DNA of 64,000 nucleotides from Halapricum hydrolyticum. Its GTDB lineage: Archaea > Halobacteriota > Halobacteria > Halobacteriales > Haloarculaceae. Location of the stretch: assembly GCF_025517535.1 (NCBI RefSeq), contig NZ_JAOPKC010000012.1, positions 23,926-87,925 on the forward strand, given 5' to 3'. A program made the translations under genes and the position numbers. Below the pieces are notes generated by a model. The model was given only the letters and a program-made list of their open reading frames with translations, ran no database searches and was not told the origin of the DNA. Below, one piece after another: positions 53,028 to 62,078 of the stretch; within the stretch, counting starts at the first letter, position 1; every line of letters begins with the position of its first letter.

Positions 53028-54326
53028 CTATTTTTCGGTGAGTGCTGTTGCTCGCTCGGACCCGGAGAGCGTCCGCTCCGCTCGTCGGTTTCCGGGGAGT
53101 GTGGGTATCTTCCGGAGCACCCTGGCCGGCGGCGTCAACCAGGCACCGAGATCTGACGTGTCGATGTCCCAGCAAGCGTCGGCCGCCATGATCGTCCCGA
53201 CGCAGTCGAGCAGGCGCTCGTTACGCCGATTCCGAACGTACTGCTGGAGTTCACGGAGGGGAAACACCATCTCCCCAGTTTGCTGTGGGGTACCGACCGG
53301 GCGGGATACGTCGAGGTCGAGGACGCTGGCGACCATTGTCGAGACGAACCGGTAGCCGAACCGGCTGGCCAGCGCGTAGGAGGCCCAGAACTTCGGGTTG
53401 ATCTCCATCAGCACGTACGTGCCGTCGGATCGCTGTCTGAACTCGACGAGGGCGATCCCGTTCCAGCCGATATCGCGGAGCAACGCTGCCGTTTTCGCTT
53501 CGATCGTCGGGTTCCCGACGAGACGGAGATGGGTCCCGCTACCGCCGTGGCGCGGCACGGAACGGAGTTCCTGGTGACTGACCAGCAACTCGATCTCGTT
53601 GTCGAGACAGAGCACGCCACAGCCGAAGGTCACGTTGGGTCCGTCGATGTACTCCTGGACCAGCACGTTTCCGCCGGAGGCCTCGGCAGCGATTCCGTCG
53701 TAGGCCGTCCAGAAATTCGCCGGCTCGTCGACACGGGCCGTCGTCATGGTTCCGTTCTCGCGTCTGGCCTTGAGAAACACCGGAAACGGGAGCGTGTCGG
53801 CGGGAGTCGGGCGTCCGCTTTCATCGAGTTCCTCGGCAGTATCCGAATAGTCGGTCGGGACGGGGATCCCGAGACGCCGCGCTCGCTGTAACGTTCTGGC
53901 TTTGTCGACGGCGACGTGAAACGATTCCGACGGCGGGAGACAGAACTCGACCGCGTCCGGGATCTCCGATCGGATCGAATCGACGGCCGCCATCGAGTCG
54001 TATCCGACCGGCAAGACGATCTGCGGCCGGTGTTTGTCCATCAGTTCGAGTAGCGCGTCGGTATACTCAGCTTCGCCGGGGGCTGGAACGACCTCGCCGA
54101 TATCACAGTAGTTCGACCGCAAGAGTCGACTGTATCGAGTCGTGCCAGTCCCGATTATCCGGGCATTGAGGTCCTCGGATAGTTCTCTCGCGACAGCGAG
54201 CGTGTTGTCGTAGTCACCGTCGAGCAGCAGCACTCTCGGGGGGCTGTCCCCTGGAGTGTCACGCTCGCGATGGACCGGCACCTGCACGTCGGAGCGGTCG
54301 GAGCCCGACTCAGTATCAGTCTGCAT
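53028..54326 (-). CDS. ATP-grasp carboxylate-amine ligase
   Basis: This 432-residue protein reads VLLLDGDYDNTLAVARELSE near residue 33. The ATP-grasp core follows: FPVFLKARRENGTMTTARVD (about 185), VLVQEYIDGPNVTFGCG and ALVEFRQRSDGTYVLMEINP with the metal-binding Glu/Asn. A basic C-terminal tail follows (RRAERTLSGSERA). It is the fourth ATP-grasp ligase of the island. It forms an operon with the downstream toroid paralogue 3 (12 bp gap). Confidence 0.8.
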   Translation of the reverse strand: MQTDTESGSDRSDVQVPVHRERDTPGDSPPRVLLLDGDYDNTLAVARELSEDLNARIIGTGTTRYSRLLRSNYCDIGEVVPAPGEAEYTDALLELMDKHRPQIVLPVGYDSMAAVDSIRSEIPDAVEFCLPPSESFHVAVDKARTLQRARRLGIPVPTDYSDTAEELDESGRPTPADTLPFPVFLKARRENGTMTTARVDEPANFWTAYDGIAAEASGGNVLVQEYIDGPNVTFGCGVLCLDNEIELLVSHQELRSVPRHGGSGTHLRLVGNPTIEAKTAALLRDIGWNGIALVEFRQRSDGTYVLMEINPKFWASYALASRFGYRFVSTMVASVLDLDVSRPVGTPQQTGEMVFPLRELQQYVRNRRNERLLDCVGTIMAADACWDIDTSDLGAWLTPPARVLRKIPTLPGNRRAERTLSGSERATALTEK

Positions 54327-54446
54327 TGAAGCCCTGTTCGACTTACAGCGGCTATTCCAGTTAGTAATGAATCGGCTACTTGCGGGCGCGGAGACTCTGC
54401 CCGGGTGACGTCGTCACGACTGCGTCGGGGGAAGAACCGATCCTGT

Positions 54447-55160
54447 TTATTTGCCAGCGCCACCCTCGGCGAGGGTCGTCGCGATCTCCGCGACCTGCTC
54501 GGGATCGTTGGTCCAGACCCCGTCGTATCCGTTCGCTTGTTCCCGTGCGAGCAGTCCACAGGCCTGCGTCACGTCAGTACCGCCGTCGAACGCGAGGACC
54601 CAGTGGCGGTCGATCCTCTCGGCTGGCTGGCCGTGGTAGGTAACTTCCTGGATCTCCGGTGGTTTCCAGTCGGCGACGCCGTAGATATGAATGTCGAGGT
54701 CCGTCTCGGTCGCGAGCGTTCGATACACGTCGGCCTTGGACTCGAACGTCGAGAGCGTCTGGAAGCTCACCCGGAGCGTCCCGCCTCCGACGCGATAGGC
54801 GCGGTCTTCGATCTCCCGACTGACCGCGAGCAGTTCGCGTCGAGTCATTCCCCTGACCAGCGTGTCGTCGATCAGATCGAACATGGCGCTGTAACCCGTT
54901 GCGACTTCCTCGCGCTCGGTCGGCCGGACGAGCGGCGGTTCGAGCAACCCTTCGAGTGCCGTGACTCCCAGTGATCCCACGAACTCGCCGTCCGCCTCGA
55001 GGACGACGAACGGGTCCGGACCGCCCGGAGGCAGGTGGCGGTGCTCGACGGTGACGCCGTGTGCGTCGAACCACTCCTCGATGTCGGTTGGCCCACCGCT
55101 TCGATAGACAGTGAGCCGACAATCAGTGGATTGGAACTCCTGGAAGTACGACTCGAACAT
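54447..55160 (-). CDS. DICT-domain sensory protein
   Basis: This 237-residue protein starts at MFESYFQEFQSTDCRLTVY. The DICT-like region covers most of it (ATGYSAMFDLIDDTLVRGMT, GGGTLRVSFQTLSTFESKAD, HIYGVADW). Family knowledge links DICT to light or redox sensing beside GGDEF or photoreceptor domains in bacteria and to small regulators in haloarchaea. It starts 2 bp after the winged-helix gene 55163-55537, so the two form a sensor-regulator operon. Confidence 0.8.
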   Translation of the reverse strand: MFESYFQEFQSTDCRLTVYRSGGPTDIEEWFDAHGVTVEHRHLPPGGPDPFVVLEADGEFVGSLGVTALEGLLEPPLVRPTEREEVATGYSAMFDLIDDTLVRGMTRRELLAVSREIEDRAYRVGGGTLRVSFQTLSTFESKADVYRTLATETDLDIHIYGVADWKPPEIQEVTYHGQPAERIDRHWVLAFDGGTDVTQACGLLAREQANGYDGVWTNDPEQVAEIATTLAEGGAGK

Positions 55161-55162
55161 CG

Positions 55163-55537
55163 TTACGAACGGCTGGCTTCGACACTCCGGCGGACGATAT
55201 CCCGGACGAGAGGTTCGAGCGACTCGGGTGTAACTGCCCCGCTCTCGCGGTCCCAGGCTACCAGGCCTGCCTCGGCGAGCAGCGGTAGATGGATATGGTG
55301 GAGCGCGAGATGGTGCGTTGTGTGATCGGCAGGGGTGCCCATCGTTCCTCTTTCGGTGGCCACCCACCCCGTGAGAACAGTGGCGAGTTCCTCGATCGGG
55401 GTCTCCCCTTCTTCGAGCAAGTGATACAGCACCCGGCGTCGCTGGACCGACGAGAGCGCGTCGTAGAACCGATCCTCGGACAATCGTGAGCTGTCGCTAC
55501 TGGCGGCTCTTCGATCGGTCTTTTCGGGATTGGCCAT
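55163..55537 (-). CDS. Winged-helix regulator (DUF7344-like)
   Basis: This 124-residue protein carries a winged helix over nearly its entire length (FYDALSSVQRRRVLYHLLEE, then HHIHLPLLAEAGLVAWDRES). It lacks membrane helices, unlike the relatives at 42381 and 63124. It is the first gene of an operon with the DICT protein and is driven by a TATA box with leaderless spacing. It faces the end of the seven-gene sugar operon across 130 bp. Confidence 0.82.
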   Translation of the reverse strand: MANPEKTDRRAASSDSSRLSEDRFYDALSSVQRRRVLYHLLEEGETPIEELATVLTGWVATERGTMGTPADHTTHHLALHHIHLPLLAEAGLVAWDRESGAVTPESLEPLVRDIVRRSVEASRS

Positions 55538-55558
55538 ACGATATTATTTATTATAGAT

Positions 55559-55570
55559 CAATATAATTAT
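55559..55570 (-). promoter_or_regulatory. TATA box of the regulator/DICT operon
   Basis: ATAATTATATTG on the minus strand is centred about 28 nt before the ATG at 55537. Confidence 0.6.
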
Positions 55571-55668
55571 TTCCCTATAGGTGCTACTATCCGATACGTC
55601 TGCGCCCGGTGACGATCCTGTCCAGACGAGTGCGTCTCGCTCGGGTGGTCCGTCTCTCCGGTTGCGGA

Positions 55669-56583
55669 CTACCGGGTTTCCGTGCCCGCCGCCAGCGACG
55701 AGCGTGTCGTCCCCGGAGTGGACTCGTCAAGGTGATCGAGCAGTGCCGCCGGCGGCCCGATCCACGCGCCGACGTCCTGAGCGTGTTCGATCAATCGACG
55801 GTACAGCCGTCGATAACCCGGGAACTCCCGTTCGTTGAAATATCGCGGGTGCCACAGCACCGTCATCACGGCATCGTTCTCGCGCGCCTCGGCGACGAGA
55901 TCCGCACACACCTGCCAGGCCGCCTGGGGTCGTGACGCGGGATCGGGGAGCGTCTGTTCCATCAGCGTCAGCGGGAACACGGTGAACGACTCCGAGAGCG
56001 GTTTCACGAGCCCGTAGTCGTACACGAAGCCGTAGTCGGTGCTGGATCCGAGCGTCGAGTCGTACTCCAGTCTCAGTTCGGCCTGGATCTGCCAGGTCTC
56101 GGGCGTGTTCATCCGGAGGTAGTGCTGGCGACCGCCGCGGACCGAGTGGCCGAGCACGTCCTCCAGTTGCTCTTTCTCCTGACGCAGACGCTCGATGTCG
56201 TCTCCGGAGTGATACGAGCCGTGGAGACCGACCTCCCACCCGCCGTCGTCGAGCTCCCGGATCACTGCTGCGATGTCGTCGTCGGTCGGATCGTACCGAC
56301 CGAGCTGCTGGATCCAGGTGTCGGGTCGGACCCAGTCAAGGGGGTCGCCGCTGGCGAAGGGGCCCGGCTCGCTGAGGAAGTAAAACGCCGACCGAACGCC
56401 CAGGTCGTCTTCGAGCGCCATGATCTCCTCGAACTGCCAGTAGGGGTTCTCCCGGGCGAAAAACGACCGCAGGTGATCCATCGACCGCTCCGCGAGTGTG
56501 TAATACAGCGCCTGGTGGAACCGCTTGTACGGCCGATCGACGTCGTGCGTGAGACACAGCGCAAAGGGGTGATCGTCAATCAT
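55669..56583 (-). CDS. Polysaccharide deacetylase-like protein
   Basis: This 304-residue protein contains the NodB-type motifs: CLTHDVDRPYK (catalytic/metal Asp pair near residue 13), GLHGSYHSGDD (metal His pair near 120) and VLWHPRYFNE near 245. Deacetylases of this fold remove N-acetyl groups from hexosamines. It is the last gene of the sugar operon and overlaps the upstream 2-epimerase gene by 8 bases. It has no signal peptide, so it may act on cytoplasmic lipid-linked sugars. Confidence 0.82.
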   Translation of the reverse strand: MIDDHPFALCLTHDVDRPYKRFHQALYYTLAERSMDHLRSFFARENPYWQFEEIMALEDDLGVRSAFYFLSEPGPFASGDPLDWVRPDTWIQQLGRYDPTDDDIAAVIRELDDGGWEVGLHGSYHSGDDIERLRQEKEQLEDVLGHSVRGGRQHYLRMNTPETWQIQAELRLEYDSTLGSSTDYGFVYDYGLVKPLSESFTVFPLTLMEQTLPDPASRPQAAWQVCADLVAEARENDAVMTVLWHPRYFNEREFPGYRRLYRRLIEHAQDVGAWIGPPAALLDHLDESTPGTTRSSLAAGTETR

Positions 56584-57661
56584 CGTCTGCGGTGGCAGCG
56601 GATGGATGGCTCAGCGCCCGGACGACGCGCTCCGCCGCTTTCCCGCCACCGTACAGCGTCGGCTTCGCTGCGGGGTTCGGAAGCGGGCGTGTGAGTGCTG
56701 TCCTGATCGCCGCCGGGTCGGCACCGACGAGGACGTTCCAGCTGGTCTCGACCGTCTCGGTCCACTCGGTCGTCTCCCGGAGCGTCACACAGGGACGGTC
56801 GAGATAGAACGCCTCCTTCTGGACGCCGCCCGAATCGGTGGCGACCCGCTCTGCGCCCGAAAGCAAGGCCACGAAGTCCAGGTAGCCCACTGGATCGACG
56901 AGTTCCAGTGCCGAGGCCGCCTCCTCGTAGAGACCGTACTCCTCGAGTGCTGCGACCGTACGGGGGTGGGCGGGCAGGACCACCGTGGCCGACACGCTCG
57001 CGAGTCCCTCGACGATCGACCGCAGGCGATCCTCGGAGTCGGTGTTTCGCTCGCGGTGGACCGTCGCGAGGACGTACGACTCCCCGGTCAGTCCCAAGCT
57101 ATCGACGATCGCGGAGTGCTCCAGTGCGTGCTCCCGGACCGCCAGCAGCGCGTCGTACATCACGTCGCCGGTCACGACGACATCGCCCCGGACGTCGCCG
57201 GCTCGCAACGTTTCGGCGGCTCGATCGGTGGGGGCACACAGCAGATCCGCACACTGGTCGACCAGCACGCGGTTGACCTCCTCGGGCATCGACCAGTCGC
57301 CACTGCGGACGCCGGCCTCGACGTGGACGAGCCGAACCGGTCGCTTTGCGGCGACCAGACCGGCCCCGAGCGTGGAGTTCGTGTCGCCGTAGACGAGCAC
57401 GACGTCGGGGGCTTCCTCGTCGACGACGTCGTCGAATCGCTCCATGACCTGAGCGGTCTGGACGGCGTGACTGCCCGAGCCGACGCCGAGGTTGTACGCC
57501 GGGTCCGGGATCGGGAGTTCCTCGAAGAACACCGACGACAGCATCTCGTCGTAGTGCTGGCCCGTGTGGACGAGCACCTCCTCGTGGCGGCTGAGCTGTT
57601 CGGAGACCGGAAAGGCCTTGACGAACTGCGGCCGGGCACCGACGACAGTGAGGACTTTCAT
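56576..57661 (-). CDS. UDP-N-acetylglucosamine 2-epimerase-type enzyme (WbpI/WecB)
   Basis: This 361-residue enzyme has the non-hydrolysing 2-epimerase signatures GARPQFVKAFPV, HTGQHYDEMLS, HVEAGVRSGDWSMPEEVNR and SGGVQKEAFYLDRPCVTLR. By itself it could act on UDP-GlcNAc. In this operon the step after the acetyltransferase, turning UDP-GlcNAc(3NAc)A into UDP-ManNAc(3NAc)A as WbpI does, is more likely. Its ATG overlaps the stop of the glycosyltransferase gene by 4 bases. Confidence 0.86.
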   Translation of the reverse strand: MKVLTVVGARPQFVKAFPVSEQLSRHEEVLVHTGQHYDEMLSSVFFEELPIPDPAYNLGVGSGSHAVQTAQVMERFDDVVDEEAPDVVLVYGDTNSTLGAGLVAAKRPVRLVHVEAGVRSGDWSMPEEVNRVLVDQCADLLCAPTDRAAETLRAGDVRGDVVVTGDVMYDALLAVREHALEHSAIVDSLGLTGESYVLATVHRERNTDSEDRLRSIVEGLASVSATVVLPAHPRTVAALEEYGLYEEAASALELVDPVGYLDFVALLSGAERVATDSGGVQKEAFYLDRPCVTLRETTEWTETVETSWNVLVGADPAAIRTALTRPLPNPAAKPTLYGGGKAAERVVRALSHPSAATADDD

Positions 57662-58650
57662 TCCTCGACCTCCAGCTCCTCGTTGTCCCGCCGGTCGAAC
57701 AGGACCGCGACGACCAACATGACGGCGCCGAACAGCAGCCCGTACGTGGTTGTGCGCCCGCTCTCTCCGGCGCTCCACAGCGACCGGACGCCGTGGCCGA
57801 ACCCGGCCAGCAACCCGGTCACGCCGAACCCGTAGAAGGCGGCCAGGGGATGGACACCGTCGTCGAGGTGGCGAACCCGGAGTCGCCACAGGAACTGTCG
57901 TGCCAGCAACAGCGAGAGCTGTGGCACGAACGAGGAGTACTCGATGTGGCTGGTCTCCTCGCCGTAAACCGCCGGCATGTCGATGTCGACGATCCGGAAC
58001 CGATGGACGTTCATGTGGACGAGCATGTCGTTGCAGAACCCGAACCGGTCGTACACCGCGTCGAGGTCGATCGTCTCCAGTGCCTCCCGGGAGACTGCGG
58101 TGTACCCGTTCTGTGGATCCATCATCCCCCAGTAGCCGCTGGCGATCTTGGTGAGGAGAGTCAGGATCGCATTGCCGAACAGCCGCCAGCGGGACATCGC
58201 CGCCCGGTACTCCGGTCGTTCGAGTCGGTTGCCCTTGGCGTAGTCGGCCCGCCCCTCCGCGACCGGGTCGACGATCCGATCGAGGATGTCGGGGTCCATC
58301 TGTCCGTCGGCGTTCATCACAGCCACGACGTCGATGCTGTCCTCGACGGCCAGGCGATATCCCGTCTTGATCGCGGCCCCGACACCTCGGTTCTGTTCGT
58401 GTCTGGCCGTCACGACGCGTTGCCGGTAGCTGACGCCGCCGTCGGCCGTGACGAGTAACTGTTCCCGCTGTCGGTCGTTCATCCGCTGTGCCTGTTCGGT
58501 GATCTCCGCCCAGGTATCGTCAGTCGAGGCGTCGTCAACGGCGTAGATTCGGTCGACAAAGGCCGGGACCGTCTCGATGACCTCTCCGACGAATCCCGCC
58601 TCGTTGTAGGCGGGAATGACGACACCGACGGTCTGGCCCTTGTACATCAC
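57658..58650 (-). CDS. Family 2 glycosyltransferase with membrane tail
   Basis: This 330-residue protein shows the GT2 fold: VVIPAYNEAGFVGEVIET, AVDDASTDDTW, NRGVGAAIKTGYRLA and the DxD-like AVMNADGQMDPD. WGMMDPQNGYTAV and FGFCNDMLVHMN follow. Two helices near the C-terminus (about 275-295 and 302-320) anchor it. It resembles dolichol-phosphate-sugar synthases, so it may transfer the operon's sugar to a lipid carrier. It is the only glycosyltransferase found in the island. Confidence 0.84.
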   Translation of the reverse strand: MMYKGQTVGVVIPAYNEAGFVGEVIETVPAFVDRIYAVDDASTDDTWAEITEQAQRMNDRQREQLLVTADGGVSYRQRVVTARHEQNRGVGAAIKTGYRLAVEDSIDVVAVMNADGQMDPDILDRIVDPVAEGRADYAKGNRLERPEYRAAMSRWRLFGNAILTLLTKIASGYWGMMDPQNGYTAVSREALETIDLDAVYDRFGFCNDMLVHMNVHRFRIVDIDMPAVYGEETSHIEYSSFVPQLSLLLARQFLWRLRVRHLDDGVHPLAAFYGFGVTGLLAGFGHGVRSLWSAGESGRTTTYGLLFGAVMLVVAVLFDRRDNEELEVEE

Positions 58651-60017
58651 TCCACCCCGCGGCCGTCACCGATCGTTCGGACGGTGTGGCCCGTACCCGA
58701 GAGGGTCAGCGCCTGCCGACCGTCGACGACGACCATGGGGTCCATTCGGTCCCACCGGATGCGGTCGAACGCGCTGTGATCGGTGACGAGGACGGTAGCG
58801 TCGAGATCCAGTCTGTGCAGTCTCTCGACGCTCGTCGGCGTCCCCTCGAACGGAGAGAGGTCCGAACAGACGGGATCGACGAGGTAGACGTTCGCGCCCA
58901 GCTGGTTCAGATCCCGGACGACGGAGAACGCCGGCGAGTACCGGACCTCGTCGACGTCCGGTCGGTAGGTCACCCCGAGGACGGCCACGTTCGCGCCGAA
59001 CAGCGGGTGATCCGATCCGTCCATGGCCTCCCGGAGTTGCTCGATCGCGTACAGCGGCATGCTGTCGTTGATCTGGCGGGCCATGCGCACGATCGGGGCC
59101 GAGGTCTCGATGCTGTCCAGCAGGAAGTAGGGGTACACCGGAATGCAGTGACCGCCGACGCCGATACCCGGTCTGTGGATGTCACAGAACGGCTGGGTGT
59201 TGGCGAGTTCGATCGCCTCGGGGACGTCCACGCCGAGTTCGGGGGCGACCGTGGCGAGTTCGTTCGCCAGGGCGATGTTGACGTCGCGGTAGATCCCCTC
59301 GAACACCTTCACACACTCGGCAGTCCGGGCGTCCGGGGCGGCGTGGACGTCGTTCGTCGTGATCTCCTCGTAGACGAGTTTCGCGACGCGCGTGCTCTCG
59401 TCGTCGATCCCGCCAACGATCTTCGGGTAGGCCCCGCGGATGTCCTGCAATGCGCGCCCGCTCATCGTCCGCTCTGGACAGAACGCCAGCCCGACGCTCT
59501 CGGGATCGGGGACGGTCCGGCGGAGGATCGGCCATAGCGTGTCCGCACAGGTCCCGGGCGGTACCGTCGACTCGACGATGACGACGTCGCCGGGATCGAG
59601 CTGCGTGCCGATGTCTCGGGTGAGTGTCGTCAGCGTCGATAGATCCGGCACGTCCTGATCGTCGAGCAGGGTGGGGACGATCAACACGTGGATGCTCGCA
59701 CCGGCGGCGGCTTCCTCGACGTCGGTGGTGGCCGACAGTGCTCCCCTGGAGACGTTCCGATCGATCTCCGCCTCCAGTCCCGGTTCGTTCTCGACGGGCG
59801 AGCGACCGTCGTTGATCGTCTCGACGACCGACTCGCTGATGTCGACGCCGGTGACGTTTCCGGTGACGGAAGCGTAGACGGCCGCGAGCGGCAGTCCCAT
59901 CTTTCCGAGTCCGTACACGGCGACCGGTACCTGTCCGCCGGTAAACGCACGCCGCTGTTCGTCCGGCGTCGCTCCCGACCCGTACAACCGCTCCAGCGAC
60001 TGTTCAGATCGTGACAT
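58647..60017 (-). CDS. UDP-N-acetylhexosamine 6-dehydrogenase (WbpA/WecC type)
   Basis: This 456-residue NAD enzyme oxidises C6 of a UDP-aminosugar to the uronic acid. The N-terminal NAD loop is VYGLGKMGLPLA. The catalytic Cys is in GVGGHCIPVYPYFL near residue 268, after AECVKVFEGIYRDVNIALANE. LGVTYRPDVDEVRYSP marks the C-terminal UDP-binding domain. In this context UDP-GlcNAc is the likely substrate (WbpA), but UDP-ManNAc cannot be excluded. It overlaps the upstream oxidoreductase gene by 14 bases. Confidence 0.86.
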   Translation of the reverse strand: MSRSEQSLERLYGSGATPDEQRRAFTGGQVPVAVYGLGKMGLPLAAVYASVTGNVTGVDISESVVETINDGRSPVENEPGLEAEIDRNVSRGALSATTDVEEAAAGASIHVLIVPTLLDDQDVPDLSTLTTLTRDIGTQLDPGDVVIVESTVPPGTCADTLWPILRRTVPDPESVGLAFCPERTMSGRALQDIRGAYPKIVGGIDDESTRVAKLVYEEITTNDVHAAPDARTAECVKVFEGIYRDVNIALANELATVAPELGVDVPEAIELANTQPFCDIHRPGIGVGGHCIPVYPYFLLDSIETSAPIVRMARQINDSMPLYAIEQLREAMDGSDHPLFGANVAVLGVTYRPDVDEVRYSPAFSVVRDLNQLGANVYLVDPVCSDLSPFEGTPTSVERLHRLDLDATVLVTDHSAFDRIRWDRMDPMVVVDGRQALTLSGTGHTVRTIGDGRGVE

Positions 60018-60984
60018 TTGGTGCCACCTCCGATTCGCCCGCGGCCAGCGCCTCGATACGGTTGGCCAGCGCCAGTGCCCGCCGTCCGTCTTCGCCCGTC
60101 ACGATCGGTTCCTCGCCGGACCGGACGGCGGCCGTGAACGATTCGAGCTGGTTTTTTAGCGGTTCACCGTTCTCGACCATCGGCTGCTCGATCAGGTTCT
60201 CGTATCGATACCGGACCGATCCCTTCTCTTCGACGAACTCGGGGTAGGACTTGCGGTAGATGTGGACCGAGCGATCGATGTAGTCGACGTCGACCTTGCA
60301 ACTGCGGGCGGTGATCGAGAGTTTTCGGATCTTCTGCTGGGTGAGTCGACTGGCTGTGAACGTCCCGATGACACCGTCCTCGAAGGTCACCAAGGCGGTG
60401 ACGTACTGGCCGTCCTCGGTCCCGTCGGCCGTCACGCTTCGGACCGGAACGTCCAGCACGTCCAGGACCACGTCCAGGTCGTGCAGCATGAGGTCGAGCG
60501 CCACGCCGGTGCCCATGTCCCGATCCAGTGGCGGTCCGAGCCGGCGGGCGTCGACGGCGATCACGTCCAGGTCGGGCACGACGTCCTGAAGGGTCCTGAC
60601 GGCGGGGTTGAACCGCTCGATGTGACCGACCTGCAGCACCACGCCGTTGTCTTCGGCCTGCTCGATCAACGTCTCGGCCTGTCCGTCGGTCTCGACGAAC
60701 GGTTTCTCGACGAGCACGTGGACGCCGCTGTCGATCGCCCGGCTGGCGATATCGTAGTGATACGCCGTCGGGACCGCGATCGAGAGGACGTCGACCCTCT
60801 CGAAGAGGTCCTCGGGGTCGCGGGGACTCGTCCCGTGGTCGGCGGCGACCGACGACGCCTGTTCCGGGTCGTTGTCGTAGACGCCCACCAGATCGACGTT
60901 CGGGAGTTCCTCGTAGACGCGGGCGTGATGGCTTCCCATCTGTCCGACGCCGTAGACGCCGGCGGCGAGGGTTTCGTCGGTCAT
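60004..60984 (-). CDS. Gfo/Idh/MocA oxidoreductase (WbpB/WlbA type)
   Basis: This 326-residue protein has VYGVGQMGSHHARVYEE as the Rossmann loop, VLVEKPF as the classic EKP motif near residue 93 and GVALDLMLHDLDVVLDVL as the substrate/catalytic helix. In the WbpB step it oxidises C3 of UDP-GlcNAcA to the 3-keto sugar that the aminotransferase then uses. The neighbouring genes make this assignment likely. Overlap with the aminotransferase gene is 4 bases. Confidence 0.85.
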   Translation of the reverse strand: MTDETLAAGVYGVGQMGSHHARVYEELPNVDLVGVYDNDPEQASSVAADHGTSPRDPEDLFERVDVLSIAVPTAYHYDIASRAIDSGVHVLVEKPFVETDGQAETLIEQAEDNGVVLQVGHIERFNPAVRTLQDVVPDLDVIAVDARRLGPPLDRDMGTGVALDLMLHDLDVVLDVLDVPVRSVTADGTEDGQYVTALVTFEDGVIGTFTASRLTQQKIRKLSITARSCKVDVDYIDRSVHIYRKSYPEFVEEKGSVRYRYENLIEQPMVENGEPLKNQLESFTAAVRSGEEPIVTGEDGRRALALANRIEALAAGESEVAPNVTI

Positions 60985-62078
60985 TCGCCGATCGCCTCCC
61001 AGGCGCGAGTGAGGTGTCTCTCGACCGCCTCGACGATGGTGGTGATGTCCTCGTCCGTGAGTCCCGGATGGACCGGCAGCGAGAGCACTTGATCCGTGGC
61101 TCGCTCGGCGACCGGAGTAGCGGCCTCCTCGCCGGCGTAAGCCCCCTGTCTGTGGATCGTCGTCGGGTAGTAGACGCCGGTTCCGATGTCGCGCTCTTCG
61201 AGGTCGAGTTTCAGCGCGTTGCGCTGGGGATACTGGACGGTGAACTGGTGGTAGGCGTGCTCGGTTCCGGGGCGCGGTTCGGGCAACTCGAGCCTGTCGT
61301 CGTCCAGTTCCTCGAGCAGGCGCTGGGCGTTGCGACGGCGCTGATCGACGTAGTACGGGAGTTTCTGCAGCTGGGTGAGGCCGATCGCGCCGGCGATGTT
61401 AGTCATCCGGTAGTTGTGCCCCAGCGTCGCGTGCGTGTACGAGCCCGTGCGGCCGTGATTGATGAATTGATCGGCTCGACGAGCGACAGCCTCGTCGTCG
61501 GTGACGACGATCCCGCCCTCGCCGGTTGTCATGTTCTTCGTCGGGTAAAACGAGAAACAGCCGGCGTCCCCGATTGTGCCGACGTGTTCGCCATCGATGG
61601 TCGCGCCGTGGGCCTGGGCGGCGTCCTCGATCAGCGCCAGGTCGTGGGCGTCGGCGATCTCGCGGAACCGCTCCATCCGCGCGGGCTGGCCGTAGAGGTG
61701 GACGACGAGTATTGCGTCGGCGTCGTGCTCGCGGACGGCCGCCTCGGCGCTGTCTGGATCGAGATTGAGAGTCTTGGGATCGATATCGGCGAACACCGGC
61801 TCGGCGTTGGCAAACCGGATCGCGTTCGCGGTCGCGATGAACGAAAACGGCGTCGTGACGACGGTGTCGCCCTCGCCGATATCGAGCGCTTCCAGGGCGG
61901 TGTGCAGCGCTGCGGTCCCGTTGACGGTCGCGACGCCGTGTTCGGCACCGACGTACTCCGCGAACGCCGCCTCGAACTGTTCGACCTCTTCTCCGGCGAC
62001 GAGTCGCCCCTCTTTGATCACGTCTTCGACGCTCTCGAACTCCGGCTCGCCGATGTCCGGGGCTGCAAGCGAGATCAT
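60981..62078 (-). CDS. DegT/DnrJ/EryC1 aminotransferase (WbpE type)
   Basis: This 365-residue PLP enzyme aminates a 3-keto UDP-sugar. Motifs are TVNGTAALHTALEALDIGEG, LIEDAAQAHGA (PLP-binding Asp) and CFSFYPTKNMTTGEGGIV with the Schiff-base Lys near residue 181, then NYRMTNIAGAIGLTQL. The ATG at 62078 starts at MISLAAPDIGEPE; the longer frame lies in the acetyltransferase gene and is rejected. In the Wbp scheme it produces UDP-GlcNAc(3NH2)A. Confidence 0.9.
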   Translation of the reverse strand: MISLAAPDIGEPEFESVEDVIKEGRLVAGEEVEQFEAAFAEYVGAEHGVATVNGTAALHTALEALDIGEGDTVVTTPFSFIATANAIRFANAEPVFADIDPKTLNLDPDSAEAAVREHDADAILVVHLYGQPARMERFREIADAHDLALIEDAAQAHGATIDGEHVGTIGDAGCFSFYPTKNMTTGEGGIVVTDDEAVARRADQFINHGRTGSYTHATLGHNYRMTNIAGAIGLTQLQKLPYYVDQRRRNAQRLLEELDDDRLELPEPRPGTEHAYHQFTVQYPQRNALKLDLEERDIGTGVYYPTTIHRQGAYAGEEAATPVAERATDQVLSLPVHPGLTDEDITTIVEAVERHLTRAWEAIGE

